Source: Glaciimonas sp.
GTDB lineage: Bacteria; Pseudomonadota; Gammaproteobacteria; Burkholderiales; Burkholderiaceae_D
NCBI GenBank assembly: GCA_012927625.1
Contig: JABBOV010000006.1
Span: 124,001 to 188,000, forward strand
DNA length: 64,000 nucleotides
Direction of reading: 5' to 3'
This document shows, piece by piece, positions 28,073 to 36,488 of this stretch (position 1 is the stretch's first letter; each line of letters begins with the position of its first letter). Both the position numbers and the translations under genes were made by a program. The notes beneath the pieces were generated by a model that was given only the letters and a program-made list of their open reading frames with translations, did no database searches and was not told the origin of the DNA.

Positions 28073-28300
28073 CTAGGAAGGAAAATGGTGATGGCGATGT
28101 TCTTCGCTACAAAACAACATGTCAGCCTGTCCAACCGCTTCGGAAGCAGGAAAGTACACGCCGCAATCAGCGCACTGCACCATCAGTTCTGGCTCATCGA
28201 GCCGTGGCACTGCGGTTTTTTCTGTGTGTATCGTACTTTTCTGGGAACGGATTGCCCACACCACAAGAAAAATTAATAATAACCAAGCCAAAAACTTCAT
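28073..28300 (-). CDS. PP0621-family small membrane-anchored metal-binding protein
   Basis: 75 residues. One N-terminal membrane helix (about 3-18), then a short basic linker and a CxxC...C/H cluster: MVQCADCGVYFPASEAV and LFCSEEHRHHHFPS. This matches the conserved small PP0621-type family found next to pilS in beta- and gammaproteobacteria. The Cys/His set suggests zinc binding in the cytoplasm. The function is unknown. Its start overlaps the CcsA-like gene as ATGA and pilS follows 3 bp later, so all are likely cotranscribed. Confidence 0.85.
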   Translation of the reverse strand: MKFLAWLLLIFLVVWAIRSQKSTIHTEKTAVPRLDEPELMVQCADCGVYFPASEAVGQADMLFCSEEHRHHHFPS

Positions 28301-29109
28301 ACGCCACCCCGATGCAACACCACTTCAAGCACGAAACGGCTACCGACATACGCCAGCAGCAAGGTTGCAAAACCTGACAAGGTGAAACTCAGTGCCGTTT
28401 TACCGCGCCAGCCCTGCCATTTCCGTCCCGCCAGCAATAAGCCGAACAACACCCACGACAACATGGTAAACACCGTCTTGTGATTCCATTTGAACGCTTG
28501 TCCAAATAACTGCTCTGAAAATACGACGCCTGACAACACCGTTAGCGTTAGCAATACGAACCCAAATCCGATTAGACGAAACAATAGTTTTTCCATCGTC
28601 AGCAGGGCCGGCAGGCGATCAATCACTGAGGCAATCCAGCCCTGCGAACTTGAGCCTGCATTCATGTGCAGCCTGGATTCCTGGATCGTCATCAACACTG
28701 CATGAAAGGCAGCTACGGTCAGCGTGCCATACGCCAGCATTGATATCGCAATATGCCACGCAAACAAATGTGACTTCCCTTCCAGCGGAACTACGCTGCC
28801 CGGAAATACTATCGGTAAGGCAACCGCCAGCACTGCCGCGGGCAACACCATTACCCGCAAGCCATCCATTGCAAAATTGCGATTTTCAAGCCAGTAAGCG
28901 GCAACTGAAACCCAGAATGCCGCCGACAGCATGATCGCGAACCCGAGTCGCAATGTTTCAGGCGCGATGATCACGTCCGACCACAACGCAGCCCCATGCA
29001 GAAGCCAAGCGAGTGCAGTCCCGCTGGAAATGGCGATGTGCTGGCGCGCCGGCAGAAATGCGCAGATTGCATAAAGTACCGCAGCCGCCATAAAAAAAGA
29101 TGTTTGCAT
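28297..29109 (-). CDS. CcsA/YpjD-like cytochrome-assembly family membrane protein
   Basis: 270 residues, about eight membrane helices. It has the CcsA/ResC-like core with conserved His in SHLFAWHIAISMLAYGTLT and in KWNHKTVFTMLSW, but lacks the extended tryptophan-rich loop of a full haem-handling CcsA. It therefore belongs to the YpjD-like group usually called inner membrane protein or cytochrome c assembly protein. It is upstream of PP0621-pilS-pilR-ampD and divergent from ffh. Whether it handles haem is not established. Confidence 0.85.
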   Translation of the reverse strand: MQTSFFMAAAVLYAICAFLPARQHIAISSGTALAWLLHGAALWSDVIIAPETLRLGFAIMLSAAFWVSVAAYWLENRNFAMDGLRVMVLPAAVLAVALPIVFPGSVVPLEGKSHLFAWHIAISMLAYGTLTVAAFHAVLMTIQESRLHMNAGSSSQGWIASVIDRLPALLTMEKLLFRLIGFGFVLLTLTVLSGVVFSEQLFGQAFKWNHKTVFTMLSWVLFGLLLAGRKWQGWRGKTALSFTLSGFATLLLAYVGSRFVLEVVLHRGGV

Positions 29110-29538
29110 ATCAGCAGTTTACACCATCTGCCCACTCTGCCATAACTGACATTAGGCAGCTATTCTGTCAGAAAATTGAATTCGCGCAGAACCTGGAGAA
29201 ATCTTTATCGAAAGCAATACAATATATAGTATTTTAATAAACATCATTAAATATATGCGTAAAAAACCTTATATTTTGGCATACCCCATAAAATACAATA
29301 GTATTACGGGGTATTTCTGGAGCTTGGCGAAGATCCAGTCACGAGCAAGATTTGCTAAACTGCGCAGCATGAAGCGCCATACAGTTTAATGGTGCGCCGT
29401 CACTGTGGGTGCATACCGCATCGGTTAAAATGGCGCTTTACATTCCAGTGCGCGCAATTTCAGTCCAATCGCGCCGCACACTGCTCACATTGAGCACATT
29501 GATTTTTCGCTCCATTTCATTTCTGAAACGCCACTGCC
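29110..29538. other. Divergent control region between the CcsA-like gene and ffh
   Basis: 429 bp with no gene. It holds repeat R4 (29217-29305) and the motif TTAGGCAGCTATTCTGT at 29152-29168, which recurs with one change at 58733-58749 in the other divergent region that carries R7. The ffh promoter is presumably in 29400-29500, but no convincing -35/-10 pair is seen. Confidence 0.5.
29217..29305 (+). repeat. Intergenic repeat R4 (AT-rich family, 7 copies)
   Basis: Reads ATACAATATATAGTATTTT, then CATTAAATATATGCGTAAAA and GGCATACCCCATAAAATAC. Its 3' tail ends in an inverted version of the 5' block (AAAATACAATAGTATT is the reverse complement of AATACTATTGTATTTT), and GGGGTAT follows at 29308-29314, so this copy shows terminal inverted symmetry. 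It lies between divergent genes. Confidence 0.8.
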
Positions 29539-30906
29539 ATGCTAGATAATCTTACCCAGCGCCTCGCCAAAGTCGTCAAAACCATGCGCGGCGAAGCGCG
29601 TCTTACCGAAACGAATACCGCCGAAATGCTGCGTGAAGTACGCATGGCGCTGCTGGAAGCCGACGTAGCGCTGCCTGCAGTGCGTGATTTCATTGCGAAC
29701 GTCAAGCAGAAAGCGCTCGGAGAAGATGTCATTTCTTCGCTTACACCGGGACAAGCTTTAGTCGGTGTGGTGCAGCGCGAACTGGCCTCCCTAATGGGTG
29801 CCGACCTGGGTACTGAAGCATCGCAACTGAATTTTGCCACCCAGCCGCCGGCAATTATCCTGATGGCCGGCCTGCAAGGTGTCGGCAAAACTACCACGGT
29901 CGGCAAGCTTGCCAAATATCTGATCGGGGAAAAAAAGAAAAAGGTATTGACGGTGTCGGCCGACGTCTACCGTCCTGCCGCAATTGCCCAGTTGCAGGCG
30001 GTCACGGGCCAGGTGGGCGCCGATTTCTTTCCGTCGCACAGCACTGATAAGCCGGTTGACATTGCATTGGCTGCCCTCGATTATGCAAAAAGACATTATC
30101 ACGATGTGCTGATCATCGATACCGCAGGCCGTTTGGGTATCGATGAGCAAATGATGCGCGAAATTTCTGACATCCATGCCGCCGTCAAGCCGATCGAAAC
30201 CCTGTTCGTGGTCGATGCGATGCTGGGCCAGGATGCTATCAATACCGCCAAAGCCTTCAACGATGCGCTGCCCTTAACTGGCATCGTTCTGACCAAACTG
30301 GACGGCGACTCGCGCGGCGGTGCTGCCTTATCGGTACGCCACATCACCGGCAAGCCCATTAAATTCGCCGGCGTTTCCGAAAAACTGGATGGATTGGAGC
30401 CATTCGATCCCACCCGGATGGCGAACCGCATCCTCGGCATGGGCGATATCCTGGCGCTGGTGGAAGAAGCGCAAAAAGGGGTGGACGTCAAGGCGGCCCA
30501 GGATTTGGCCCAGAAGCTCAAGGTTGGCGGTAAATTTGACCTGAACGACTTCAAATCGCAACTGGCTCAAATGAAGAAAATGGGGGGACTTGCCAATCTG
30601 ATGGACAAGCTTCCGGCACAACTCCAGCAAGCTGCCAATGGCGCCAATATGGGCCAGGCCGACAAACAGGTTAAGCGCATGGAAGGCATTATCAATTCGA
30701 TGACACCGTTAGAACGCAGCAAGCCGGATCTGATCAAGGCCACACGCAAACGCCGTATTGCCGCAGGTGCCGGAGTGCAAGTGCAAGAGGTAAACCGGAT
30801 GCTGGCGCAATTCGAACAAATGCAGTCGATGATGAAAAAACTCAAAGGCGGCGGCATGATGAAAATGATGCGCAGCATGAAAGGTATGATGCCGGGAGTG
30901 CGTTAA
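29539..30906 (+). CDS. ffh: Signal recognition particle GTPase Ffh (SRP54)
   Basis: 455 residues. N domain (about 1-85), G domain with the P loop GLQGVGKTTTVGKLAKYL, DTAGR, TKLDGDSRGGAALS, and the GL-x-P-F-type closing motif (GLEPFDPTRM). The C-terminal M domain is methionine-rich (ANLMDKLPAQL, MKKMGG, LKGGGMMKMMRSM) and binds 4.5S RNA and signal peptides. With FtsY it targets inner-membrane proteins to SecYEG. The gene stands on its own after a 430-bp divergent region. Confidence 0.98.
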   Translation: MLDNLTQRLAKVVKTMRGEARLTETNTAEMLREVRMALLEADVALPAVRDFIANVKQKALGEDVISSLTPGQALVGVVQRELASLMGADLGTEASQLNFATQPPAIILMAGLQGVGKTTTVGKLAKYLIGEKKKKVLTVSADVYRPAAIAQLQAVTGQVGADFFPSHSTDKPVDIALAALDYAKRHYHDVLIIDTAGRLGIDEQMMREISDIHAAVKPIETLFVVDAMLGQDAINTAKAFNDALPLTGIVLTKLDGDSRGGAALSVRHITGKPIKFAGVSEKLDGLEPFDPTRMANRILGMGDILALVEEAQKGVDVKAAQDLAQKLKVGGKFDLNDFKSQLAQMKKMGGLANLMDKLPAQLQQAANGANMGQADKQVKRMEGIINSMTPLERSKPDLIKATRKRRIAAGAGVQVQEVNRMLAQFEQMQSMMKKLKGGGMMKMMRSMKGMMPGVR

Positions 30907-31031
30907 GGCGACAATCGTCTGAATTCGCGGTAAACACACAGAAAACACTTGCGTCGCTCCGCAAACCCCACCAATATTAGCGGGTGCGCAAAAATGCGTT
31001 ATTTCTTAACAGTTCACGAGGAGTCCACCCT

Positions 31032-31382
31032 ATGGCAACAGCGAAAAAACCCGAGGCCAAGAAACCTGCAGCAGCAAAAGTAGTTACGGCTAAAAAAGCT
31101 GCTCCAGAAAAAACGGCAGCAACTCCAGCACGCAAACCAAACGCAGCTTTCATGAAGCCGATGACACCATCTGCAGCATTGGCAACCGTGGTCGGCACAG
31201 CGCCGCTACCGCGCACTGAAGTAACCAAAAAGGTATGGGAATACATCAAGAAACTGGATCTGCAAGATCCACAGAACAAACGCATGATCAATGCCGATGC
31301 CAATCTGAAAACCATTTTTGATGGCAAAGCGCAAGTATCGATGTTTGAGATGACAAAATTGATTTCGAATCATTTGAAATAA
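31032..31382 (+). CDS. SWIB/MDM2-domain protein
   Basis: 116 residues from the ATG at 31032, with GAGGAG 9 nt upstream; an earlier in-frame start has none. The N-terminal third is Lys/Ala-rich (AKKPEAKKPAAAKVVTAKK), like the H1-like protein, and the C-terminal domain is a SWIB fold: PLPRTEVTKKVWEYIKKLDL, NKRMINADANLKTIF and MFEMTKLISNHL. Such proteins are thought to bind DNA or modulate chromatin-like structure in Chlamydia and many betaproteobacteria, but their role is not settled. An intrinsic terminator follows. Confidence 0.88.
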   Translation: MATAKKPEAKKPAAAKVVTAKKAAPEKTAATPARKPNAAFMKPMTPSAALATVVGTAPLPRTEVTKKVWEYIKKLDLQDPQNKRMINADANLKTIFDGKAQVSMFEMTKLISNHLK

Positions 31383-31427
31383 TTTCTGCAGTGCAAAAAC
31401 GTCTGCCGCTGCAACAGTCCGGCAGAT

Positions 31428-31463
31428 AAAAAAACCCGCACGACATATCATGCGGGTTTTTTT
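31428..31463. terminator. Bidirectional intrinsic terminator
   Basis: CCCGCA (31435-31440) pairs with TGCGGG (31451-31456), flanked by a run of A before and a run of T after. It can stop transcripts from the SWIB gene on the plus strand and from the peroxiredoxin gene (stop at 31490) on the minus strand. Confidence 0.85.
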
Positions 31464-31489
31464 ATTGGCAATCAGCCTTTGGAACGACT

Positions 31490-31996
31490 TTAGCCCAATT
31501 GCGCCAACATTGTTTCGGCGCTGGAAACATCGAACTTGCCGCCTTGTTCGACATTCAACTGCTTGACTACGCCATTCTCAACCAACATCGAATAACGCTG
31601 TGAACGCGTACCCATGCCGGATTTCGAGAAGTCGGCATCCAGGCCGAGCGCCTTGCTGAACGCCGCATTGCCGTCTGCCAACATGCGCACCACACCATTG
31701 ACTTTCTGATCGCGGCCCCAGGCACCCATCACGAATGCATCGTTGACGGCGATGCACCAGATTTCATCGACACCCTTAGCTTTGAGATCAGCCGCATGCG
31801 CGACATAACCCGGCACATGCTGCGCAGAACAAGTTGGCGTGTAAGCCCCTGGCAGACCGAAAATAACGACCTTCTTGCCTTTGACAAGATCACTGACTTG
31901 AAACGAATTCGGGCCCAGCGAACATCCGGCAGATTCAACCTCGATAAATTCTGCAAGCGTACCTTCGGGTAATTTTTCGCCGATTTTAATCGTCAT
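31490..31996 (-). CDS. Prx5-type peroxiredoxin
   Basis: 168 residues, thiol peroxidase reducing H2O2 and alkyl hydroperoxides. The peroxidatic cysteine is C56 in PGAYTPTCSAQHVPGY, the signature of the PrxV / hybrid-type group. There is no C-terminal glutaredoxin domain. The Arg in TRSQRYSMLV is the conserved active-site Arg. A strong GGAAGGA precedes the ATG. It lies after the ftsZ terminator and is therefore its own unit. The electron donor (glutathione/glutaredoxin in most members) is inferred from family. Confidence 0.92.
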   Translation of the reverse strand: MTIKIGEKLPEGTLAEFIEVESAGCSLGPNSFQVSDLVKGKKVVIFGLPGAYTPTCSAQHVPGYVAHAADLKAKGVDEIWCIAVNDAFVMGAWGRDQKVNGVVRMLADGNAAFSKALGLDADFSKSGMGTRSQRYSMLVENGVVKQLNVEQGGKFDVSSAETMLAQLG

Positions 31997-32030
31997 ATTG
32001 ATTTCCTTCCATATTTGAAAATATTGGGGG

Positions 32031-32064
32031 CAAAAAAACGCCGCGCCAGCTTTGGCGCGGCGTA
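32031..32064 (-). terminator. Intrinsic terminator at the end of the dcw cluster
   Basis: On the minus strand a 10-bp stem CGCCGCGCCA / TGGCGCGGCG with a 4-nt loop is followed by seven T. It lies about 80 bp after the ftsZ stop and 35 bp before the peroxiredoxin start. It is the strongest terminator in the window. Confidence 0.9.
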
Positions 32065-32143
32065 CGAATAACAGTATGCCCTAGTCTATTTTTTCTTGCC
32101 CAAGTGCGGCAAATCCGCACACCTTCAGCAGAGCCTAAAGTTC

Positions 32144-33337
32144 TTAGTCTGCCTGTTTGCGCAGAAAAGCTGGAATGTCATAGGTTTCCATACCGTTTTT
32201 TTCCAACGCACGTACAGTTTCCGAAGCAGATTCGCGACGCCACACTGCCGGCGCCTTGAGGCCGTCAAACGCATGCGAGGCTGGCGCCATGCCTTGTTGC
32301 AAGACGCCCGCAATGGACGGCGCCATCATCGGCTCATTATGGGTGCCGGTGCGCAACACGGTATTTTGCACCAGTTGCATCGATTTTTTGCCGCGTCCCA
32401 GTCCAGTTGCCACTACAGTCACGCGAATGTCATCGCCCATACTGTCATCGTAGGCGATCCCTTGGGCAATCGAAGCGTCGGGTGCCGCAAACGCACGTAC
32501 CGCCGCCATGACTTCCTTGATTTCCTTACCTTTCAGACTGCGGCTGGCCGTTACATTGACCAGTACCCCACGGGCACCGGAGAGATCGATGCCATCCAGC
32601 AACGGCGAGGCAACCGCCTGTTCGGCAGCGATACGTGCACGATCTACGCCGGAAGCAGTGGCGGTACCCATCATGGCTTTGCCCTGCTCGCCCATGATGG
32701 TTTTAACGTCGTTGAAATCGACGTTAATGTGCCCGGGAACATTAATGATCTCAGCGATTCCCGCCACCGCATTATTGAGCACATCATCGGCATGCTGCAG
32801 CCACTCCACCATGGTGTCGTCTTCGTAGATTTCTTCCAGTTTTTCATTCAGGATGATGATCAGCGAATCGACATGCTGCGACAACGCTTCCAATCCTTCG
32901 TCAGCGATGTCCATGCACTTCTGGCCTTCATACGAGAACGGCTTGGACACCACGGCGACTGTCAGTGCGCCCAGTTCCTTTGCCACCTGCGCCACGATCG
33001 GCGCTGCGCCGGTACCGGTGCCGCCACCCATGCCGGCAGCGATAAAGACCATGTGCGCCCCGCGCAAGGCATCCTCGATGCGAGCCCGCGACTCCTCGGC
33101 CAATTGACGGCCAACTTCGGGCTTCATGCCAGCACCCAAACCGGTATCGCCGATCTGGATCACGTTATGCGCTTTCGAGTGCAGCAACGCCTGAGCGTCG
33201 GTATTGGCGGCGATGAATTCAACCCCGGTAACGCCTTTGTTGATCATATGCTGGACAGCATTGCCGCCAGCACCGCCGACTCCGACCACCTTGATCACGG
33301 TACCTTGGGTAGCATGATCGACCATATCAAACTCCAT
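32144..33337 (-). CDS. ftsZ: Cell division GTPase FtsZ
   Basis: 397 residues; tubulin homologue that forms the Z ring. The GTP-binding signature GGGTGTGAAP is intact (about residues 104-113), preceded by AAGMGGGTGTGAAPIVAQVA, with the T7 loop region NVDFNDVKTIM. A variable linker leads to the conserved C-terminal tail DIPAFLRKQAD, which contacts FtsA/ZipA. AGGAG precedes the ATG. It is the last gene of the dcw cluster. The 126-bp leader between ftsA and ftsZ holds a nested inverted repeat, so ftsZ may have its own control. Confidence 0.98.
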   Translation of the reverse strand: MEFDMVDHATQGTVIKVVGVGGAGGNAVQHMINKGVTGVEFIAANTDAQALLHSKAHNVIQIGDTGLGAGMKPEVGRQLAEESRARIEDALRGAHMVFIAAGMGGGTGTGAAPIVAQVAKELGALTVAVVSKPFSYEGQKCMDIADEGLEALSQHVDSLIIILNEKLEEIYEDDTMVEWLQHADDVLNNAVAGIAEIINVPGHINVDFNDVKTIMGEQGKAMMGTATASGVDRARIAAEQAVASPLLDGIDLSGARGVLVNVTASRSLKGKEIKEVMAAVRAFAAPDASIAQGIAYDDSMGDDIRVTVVATGLGRGKKSMQLVQNTVLRTGTHNEPMMAPSIAGVLQQGMAPASHAFDGLKAPAVWRRESASETVRALEKNGMETYDIPAFLRKQAD

Positions 33338-33365
33338 GATGTGCTCCTATTAGTTTGCGATTTTC

Positions 33366-33402
33366 AGTCGGAAACAATCATTTAAAATGATGGCTAGCGA
33401 CT
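33366..33402. promoter_or_regulatory. Nested inverted repeat in the ftsZ leader
   Basis: The inner arms ATCATTT / AAATGAT (33377-33391) are perfect with a one-base centre. The outer arms AGTCG (33366-33370) and CGACT (33398-33402) also pair, with 6-nt internal loops. It lies 29-65 bp upstream of the ftsZ ATG, in the ftsA-ftsZ gap. No T-run follows, so it is more likely an operator, RNA-processing site or leader structure than a terminator. Confidence 0.45.
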
Positions 33403-33463
33403 AAAAACAACCATTAAACAAAAAATAAAACTATAAAAAATTACCCAGCCGATCCTGCCTGCA

Positions 33464-34696
33464 TCAAAAATTCCCGATAAACCACTCTTTCATGCGCTGC
33501 CATGCCTCCTTGAGAGAACCTTCCTGCTGCGTCACCACATGTCCACGGTAATACTGCTTCTTGGCTTCCAGTAAAAGCCCGAGAACGGTCGAGTAGCGAG
33601 GGCTGCGCACCACATCGGCAAGCTGGCCGTTATAGCCGGGCACGCCCATGCGTGCAGGTTTCAAAAAGATATCCTCAGCTAATTCAAGCATCCCGGGCAT
33701 CAGTGCTGAACCGCCGGTAATCACAATTCCACTCGACAGTACTTCTTCAAAACCGGACTCGCGCACCACCTGATGCACCAGCGCGAACAATTCCTCGACC
33801 CGCGGCTCTATCACTGCCGCCAGCGCCTGGCGCGACAAGGTGCGCGGATTACGGTCTCCCAGGCCGGGAACCTCAAGCGTCTCCCCCGGATCTGCCAATA
33901 CCTGTTTGGCGACGCCGTAACGCAGCTTGATTTCCTCCGCATCCTGGGTCGGCGTGCGCAGGGCCATCGCGATATCGCTGGTGATCTGATCGCCGGCAAT
34001 CGGTATCACTGAAGTATGGCGAATCGCCCCTTCAGAAAATATTGCAACATCCGTGGTACCGGCGCCGATATCGATCAACACCACGCCCAATTCTTTCTCG
34101 TCCGGCGTCAGCACTGCATCGGCGGAGGCCATCGGCTGCAATATCAGGTCCGACACTTCGAGTCCGCAGCGCCGCACACACTTGACGATATTCTGTACCG
34201 CCGATACTGCGCCGGTGACAATATGTACTCGCACCTCAAGACGTATGCCGCTCATGCCGATCGGCTCGCGCACATCTTCCTGATTATCGACAATGAATTC
34301 TTGTGGAACGGTATGCAGCAGTTGCTGATCGGTCGGTATATTGACCGCTTTGGCAGTTTCAATCACACGTGAAACGTCGGCGGCGGTAACTTCCTTGTCT
34401 TTGATTGCCACCATCCCGCTGGAATTGAAACTCCGAATATGACTACCGGCAATCCCCGCATACACATGCCTGATTTTGCAGTCGGCCATCAATTCAGCCT
34501 CTTCCAGAGCACGTTGAATTGACTCGACCGTCGCCTCGATATTGACGACTACCCCCTTCTTCAGCCCTTTCGACTCATGCTGGCCGAGACCGATGACCTC
34601 ATGGCGCCCGTCAGCCATCACCTCAGCCACCACAGCCACGACTTTGGAGGTACCTATATCCAGACCTACAATCAAATTTTTTGCGTCTTTTGTCAT
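33464..34696 (-). CDS. ftsA: Cell division protein FtsA
   Basis: 410 residues; actin-like ATPase that tethers FtsZ to the membrane. LIVGLDIGTSKVVAVVAEV is the phosphate-1 motif, VVLIDIGAGTTDVAIFSEG the phosphate-2 motif, GIVITGGSALMPGM the adenosine motif, and the C-terminus ends in an amphipathic targeting helix (SLKEAWQRMKEWFIGNF). The ATG overlaps the ftsQ stop as ATGA. ftsZ follows 126 bp downstream. Confidence 0.98.
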   Translation of the reverse strand: MTKDAKNLIVGLDIGTSKVVAVVAEVMADGRHEVIGLGQHESKGLKKGVVVNIEATVESIQRALEEAELMADCKIRHVYAGIAGSHIRSFNSSGMVAIKDKEVTAADVSRVIETAKAVNIPTDQQLLHTVPQEFIVDNQEDVREPIGMSGIRLEVRVHIVTGAVSAVQNIVKCVRRCGLEVSDLILQPMASADAVLTPDEKELGVVLIDIGAGTTDVAIFSEGAIRHTSVIPIAGDQITSDIAMALRTPTQDAEEIKLRYGVAKQVLADPGETLEVPGLGDRNPRTLSRQALAAVIEPRVEELFALVHQVVRESGFEEVLSSGIVITGGSALMPGMLELAEDIFLKPARMGVPGYNGQLADVVRSPRYSTVLGLLLEAKKQYYRGHVVTQQEGSLKEAWQRMKEWFIGNF

Positions 34697-35484
34697 CGCG
34701 TTCCGCTTACTTTCGTTTGCTTTCGTTTGCTTTCCAATCCAGGTACCATTCCACTCACTTTGAGTGCCAGCCCATTCGGATAGCGCATGTCCACACTTTC
34801 AATCCTGTTCTGCAGCAACGCTACCAATTGCGGATAAACGCCTACAAATCGATTAACACGTTCGCGCATCATTGCCCTGCTCTGTTCCCGCCCCAACTCC
34901 ACGGCTATACCGTTATTGAGCTTAACGGTCCACGCATAGCGGTCTGACAGCTGTATCGATTCCGGCGCAAGCCGGATCGGCGCCAACCACTGTTTAAACT
35001 CATCGAAACGCGCAATCACTTCCTTTTCAGCTCCCTCCGGTCCATTGAATTCAGGCAAACTGCCGTTTTCTTCAGCCTCGGCCAGGTTGGCCGTAAATAC
35101 ATCGCCCTTGACTGAGACCAGTCGTCCGTTTTCGCCCCAGGTTCCCAGCGGTTCATGCTCCTCTATGGTCACGACCAGTTTGTTCGGCCATTCCCGGCGC
35201 ACCGTCGCTTTGCGCACCCAGGGCACACCCTCGAAAGCCATGCGCGCAGTGTCCAGGTTAGTGGTAAAAAAATTCCCCTTGATCCGTGGAATCGCTGCCC
35301 CTTTTATCGTCAGCCGATTCACGTGGTGCAATTGCATGGCGTCGGCGCCCACCACCCTGATCGTCTTCAACATGAACACTGGCCGTTGCGTTAACCAAAA
35401 AATACCGGCCGAGAACAATAGCAATGCGAACACTGTAAACAGTATGTTGGCAATCGCATTGAGTGTCTTGATCTCTAGCCACAT
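34693..35484 (-). CDS. ftsQ: Cell division protein FtsQ
   Basis: 263 residues; bitopic divisome protein with a short cytoplasmic N-terminus, one membrane helix (about residues 10-31), a POTRA domain beginning LKTIRVVGADAMQLHHVNRL, and a beta domain (VPWVRKATVRREWPNKLVVT and WTVKLNNGIAVELGRE). The C-terminal tail is basic and is encoded by a 10-bp tandem repeat at 34711-34735, so its last dozen residues are probably not conserved. It overlaps ftsA by 4 bp. ddl lies 29 bp upstream. Confidence 0.95.
   Translation of the reverse strand: MWLEIKTLNAIANILFTVFALLLFSAGIFWLTQRPVFMLKTIRVVGADAMQLHHVNRLTIKGAAIPRIKGNFFTTNLDTARMAFEGVPWVRKATVRREWPNKLVVTIEEHEPLGTWGENGRLVSVKGDVFTANLAEAEENGSLPEFNGPEGAEKEVIARFDEFKQWLAPIRLAPESIQLSDRYAWTVKLNNGIAVELGREQSRAMMRERVNRFVGVYPQLVALLQNRIESVDMRYPNGLALKVSGMVPGLESKRKQTKVSGTR
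34711..34735. repeat. 10-bp direct repeat at the 3' end of ftsQ
   Basis: CTTTCGTTTG occurs twice in tandem and is followed by a partial third copy (CTTTCC), in the codons for the last residues of FtsQ and just before the ftsA start. Because 10 is not a multiple of 3, gain or loss of a unit would change the FtsQ tail and the ftsQ-ftsA overlap. Confidence 0.7.
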
Positions 35485-35513
35485 GGTCTTTGCAGTTCCT
35501 CTATTACCGCCGT

Positions 35514-36488
35514 TTAGCGCGCAATCCAGTCGACGGACGGCGTCAGGTCGAGCGCCGCCGAACGCAATATTTCAACGCATAAATCTTCGTATCCGAGTCC
35601 GATGACTTTCGCCGACATGGGCACCAGCGAGTGTCCTGTCATGCCGGGAGACGTATTCATTTCCAGCAAAAACGGCTTGTTGTCCGATTCCCGCACCATC
35701 ACATCGGCTCTACTCCAGCCGCGGCAGCCGAGTGCACGGTAACTTGCCAGCGCCAGTTCCTGAATCGCACGCTCCTGTTCTGCCGGCAGGCCGCAAGGGC
35801 AGAGATATTGGGTATCGTTGGAAAAATACTTGTTCTGATAATCGTAATTCGCATCAGGGGCAATGATGCGGATAAGCGGTAAGGCTTGCGCATGTTCGCC
35901 ATATCCCAGAATCGGACACGTCAGCTCCATGCCGGCAATAAATTCTTCCGCCATGACGGCGCTGTCGTATTTGGCAGCCAGTGCAAAGGCCGCAGGCAAT
36001 TGATCACCCTGCGTCACCTTGGTCAGGCCGAGGGTGGAGCCTTCATGTGCCGGCTTGACGATCAACGGCAAACCCAGCGCAGCAACGATCGCATCCCAAT
36101 TACTCTGCGTTGTCAACATTTCAAATTTCGGCGTTGCCAGTGCGCTTGCCATCCAGATGCGCTTGGTCATGGCTTTATCCATCGCAATCGAAGACGCCAA
36201 TACGCCTGGCCCTGTATATGGAATGCCAAGCAATTCCAAAGCGCCTTGCAAGGTGCCGTCCTCGCCGTATCGGCCATGCAATGCAATGAACACACGATCG
36301 AAATTTTCAGCGGCTAGTTCCGCCAGACTGCGCGCAGCCGGGTCGAATGGGTAGGCATCAATTCCCTTGTTCACCAATGCCTGCAGCACACCCGCACCCG
36401 ACATCAACGAGACTTCTCGTTCCGCAGAACGGCCACCAAACAAGACTCCGACCCTGCCAAATTCTTTGACCATGTCACGCTCATCCAT
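35514..36488 (-). CDS. ddl: D-alanine-D-alanine ligase
   Basis: 324 residues from the ATG at 36488, which follows AAGGA and overlaps the murC stop by 8 bp; a longer frame starting at 36524 is less likely. ATP-grasp enzyme that makes the D-Ala-D-Ala dipeptide for MurF. Marks: [47 protein letters not shown], and the catalytic C-terminus [20 protein letters not shown]. The position between murC and ftsQ is standard for dcw clusters (ddlB type). Confidence 0.97.
   Translation of the reverse strand: MDERDMVKEFGRVGVLFGGRSAEREVSLMSGAGVLQALVNKGIDAYPFDPAARSLAELAAENFDRVFIALHGRYGEDGTLQGALELLGIPYTGPGVLASSIAMDKAMTKRIWMASALATPKFEMLTTQSNWDAIVAALGLPLIVKPAHEGSTLGLTKVTQGDQLPAAFALAAKYDSAVMAEEFIAGMELTCPILGYGEHAQALPLIRIIAPDANYDYQNKYFSNDTQYLCPCGLPAEQERAIQELALASYRALGCRGWSRADVMVRESDNKPFLLEMNTSPGMTGHSLVPMSAKVIGLGYEDLCVEILRSAALDLTPSVDWIAR

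Noticed and set aside
32096-33385. Open frame of 429 codons on the plus strand opposite ftsZ
   Set aside because: It mirrors ftsZ codon structure, has no recognisable protein features, and FtsZ is certain on the other strand.
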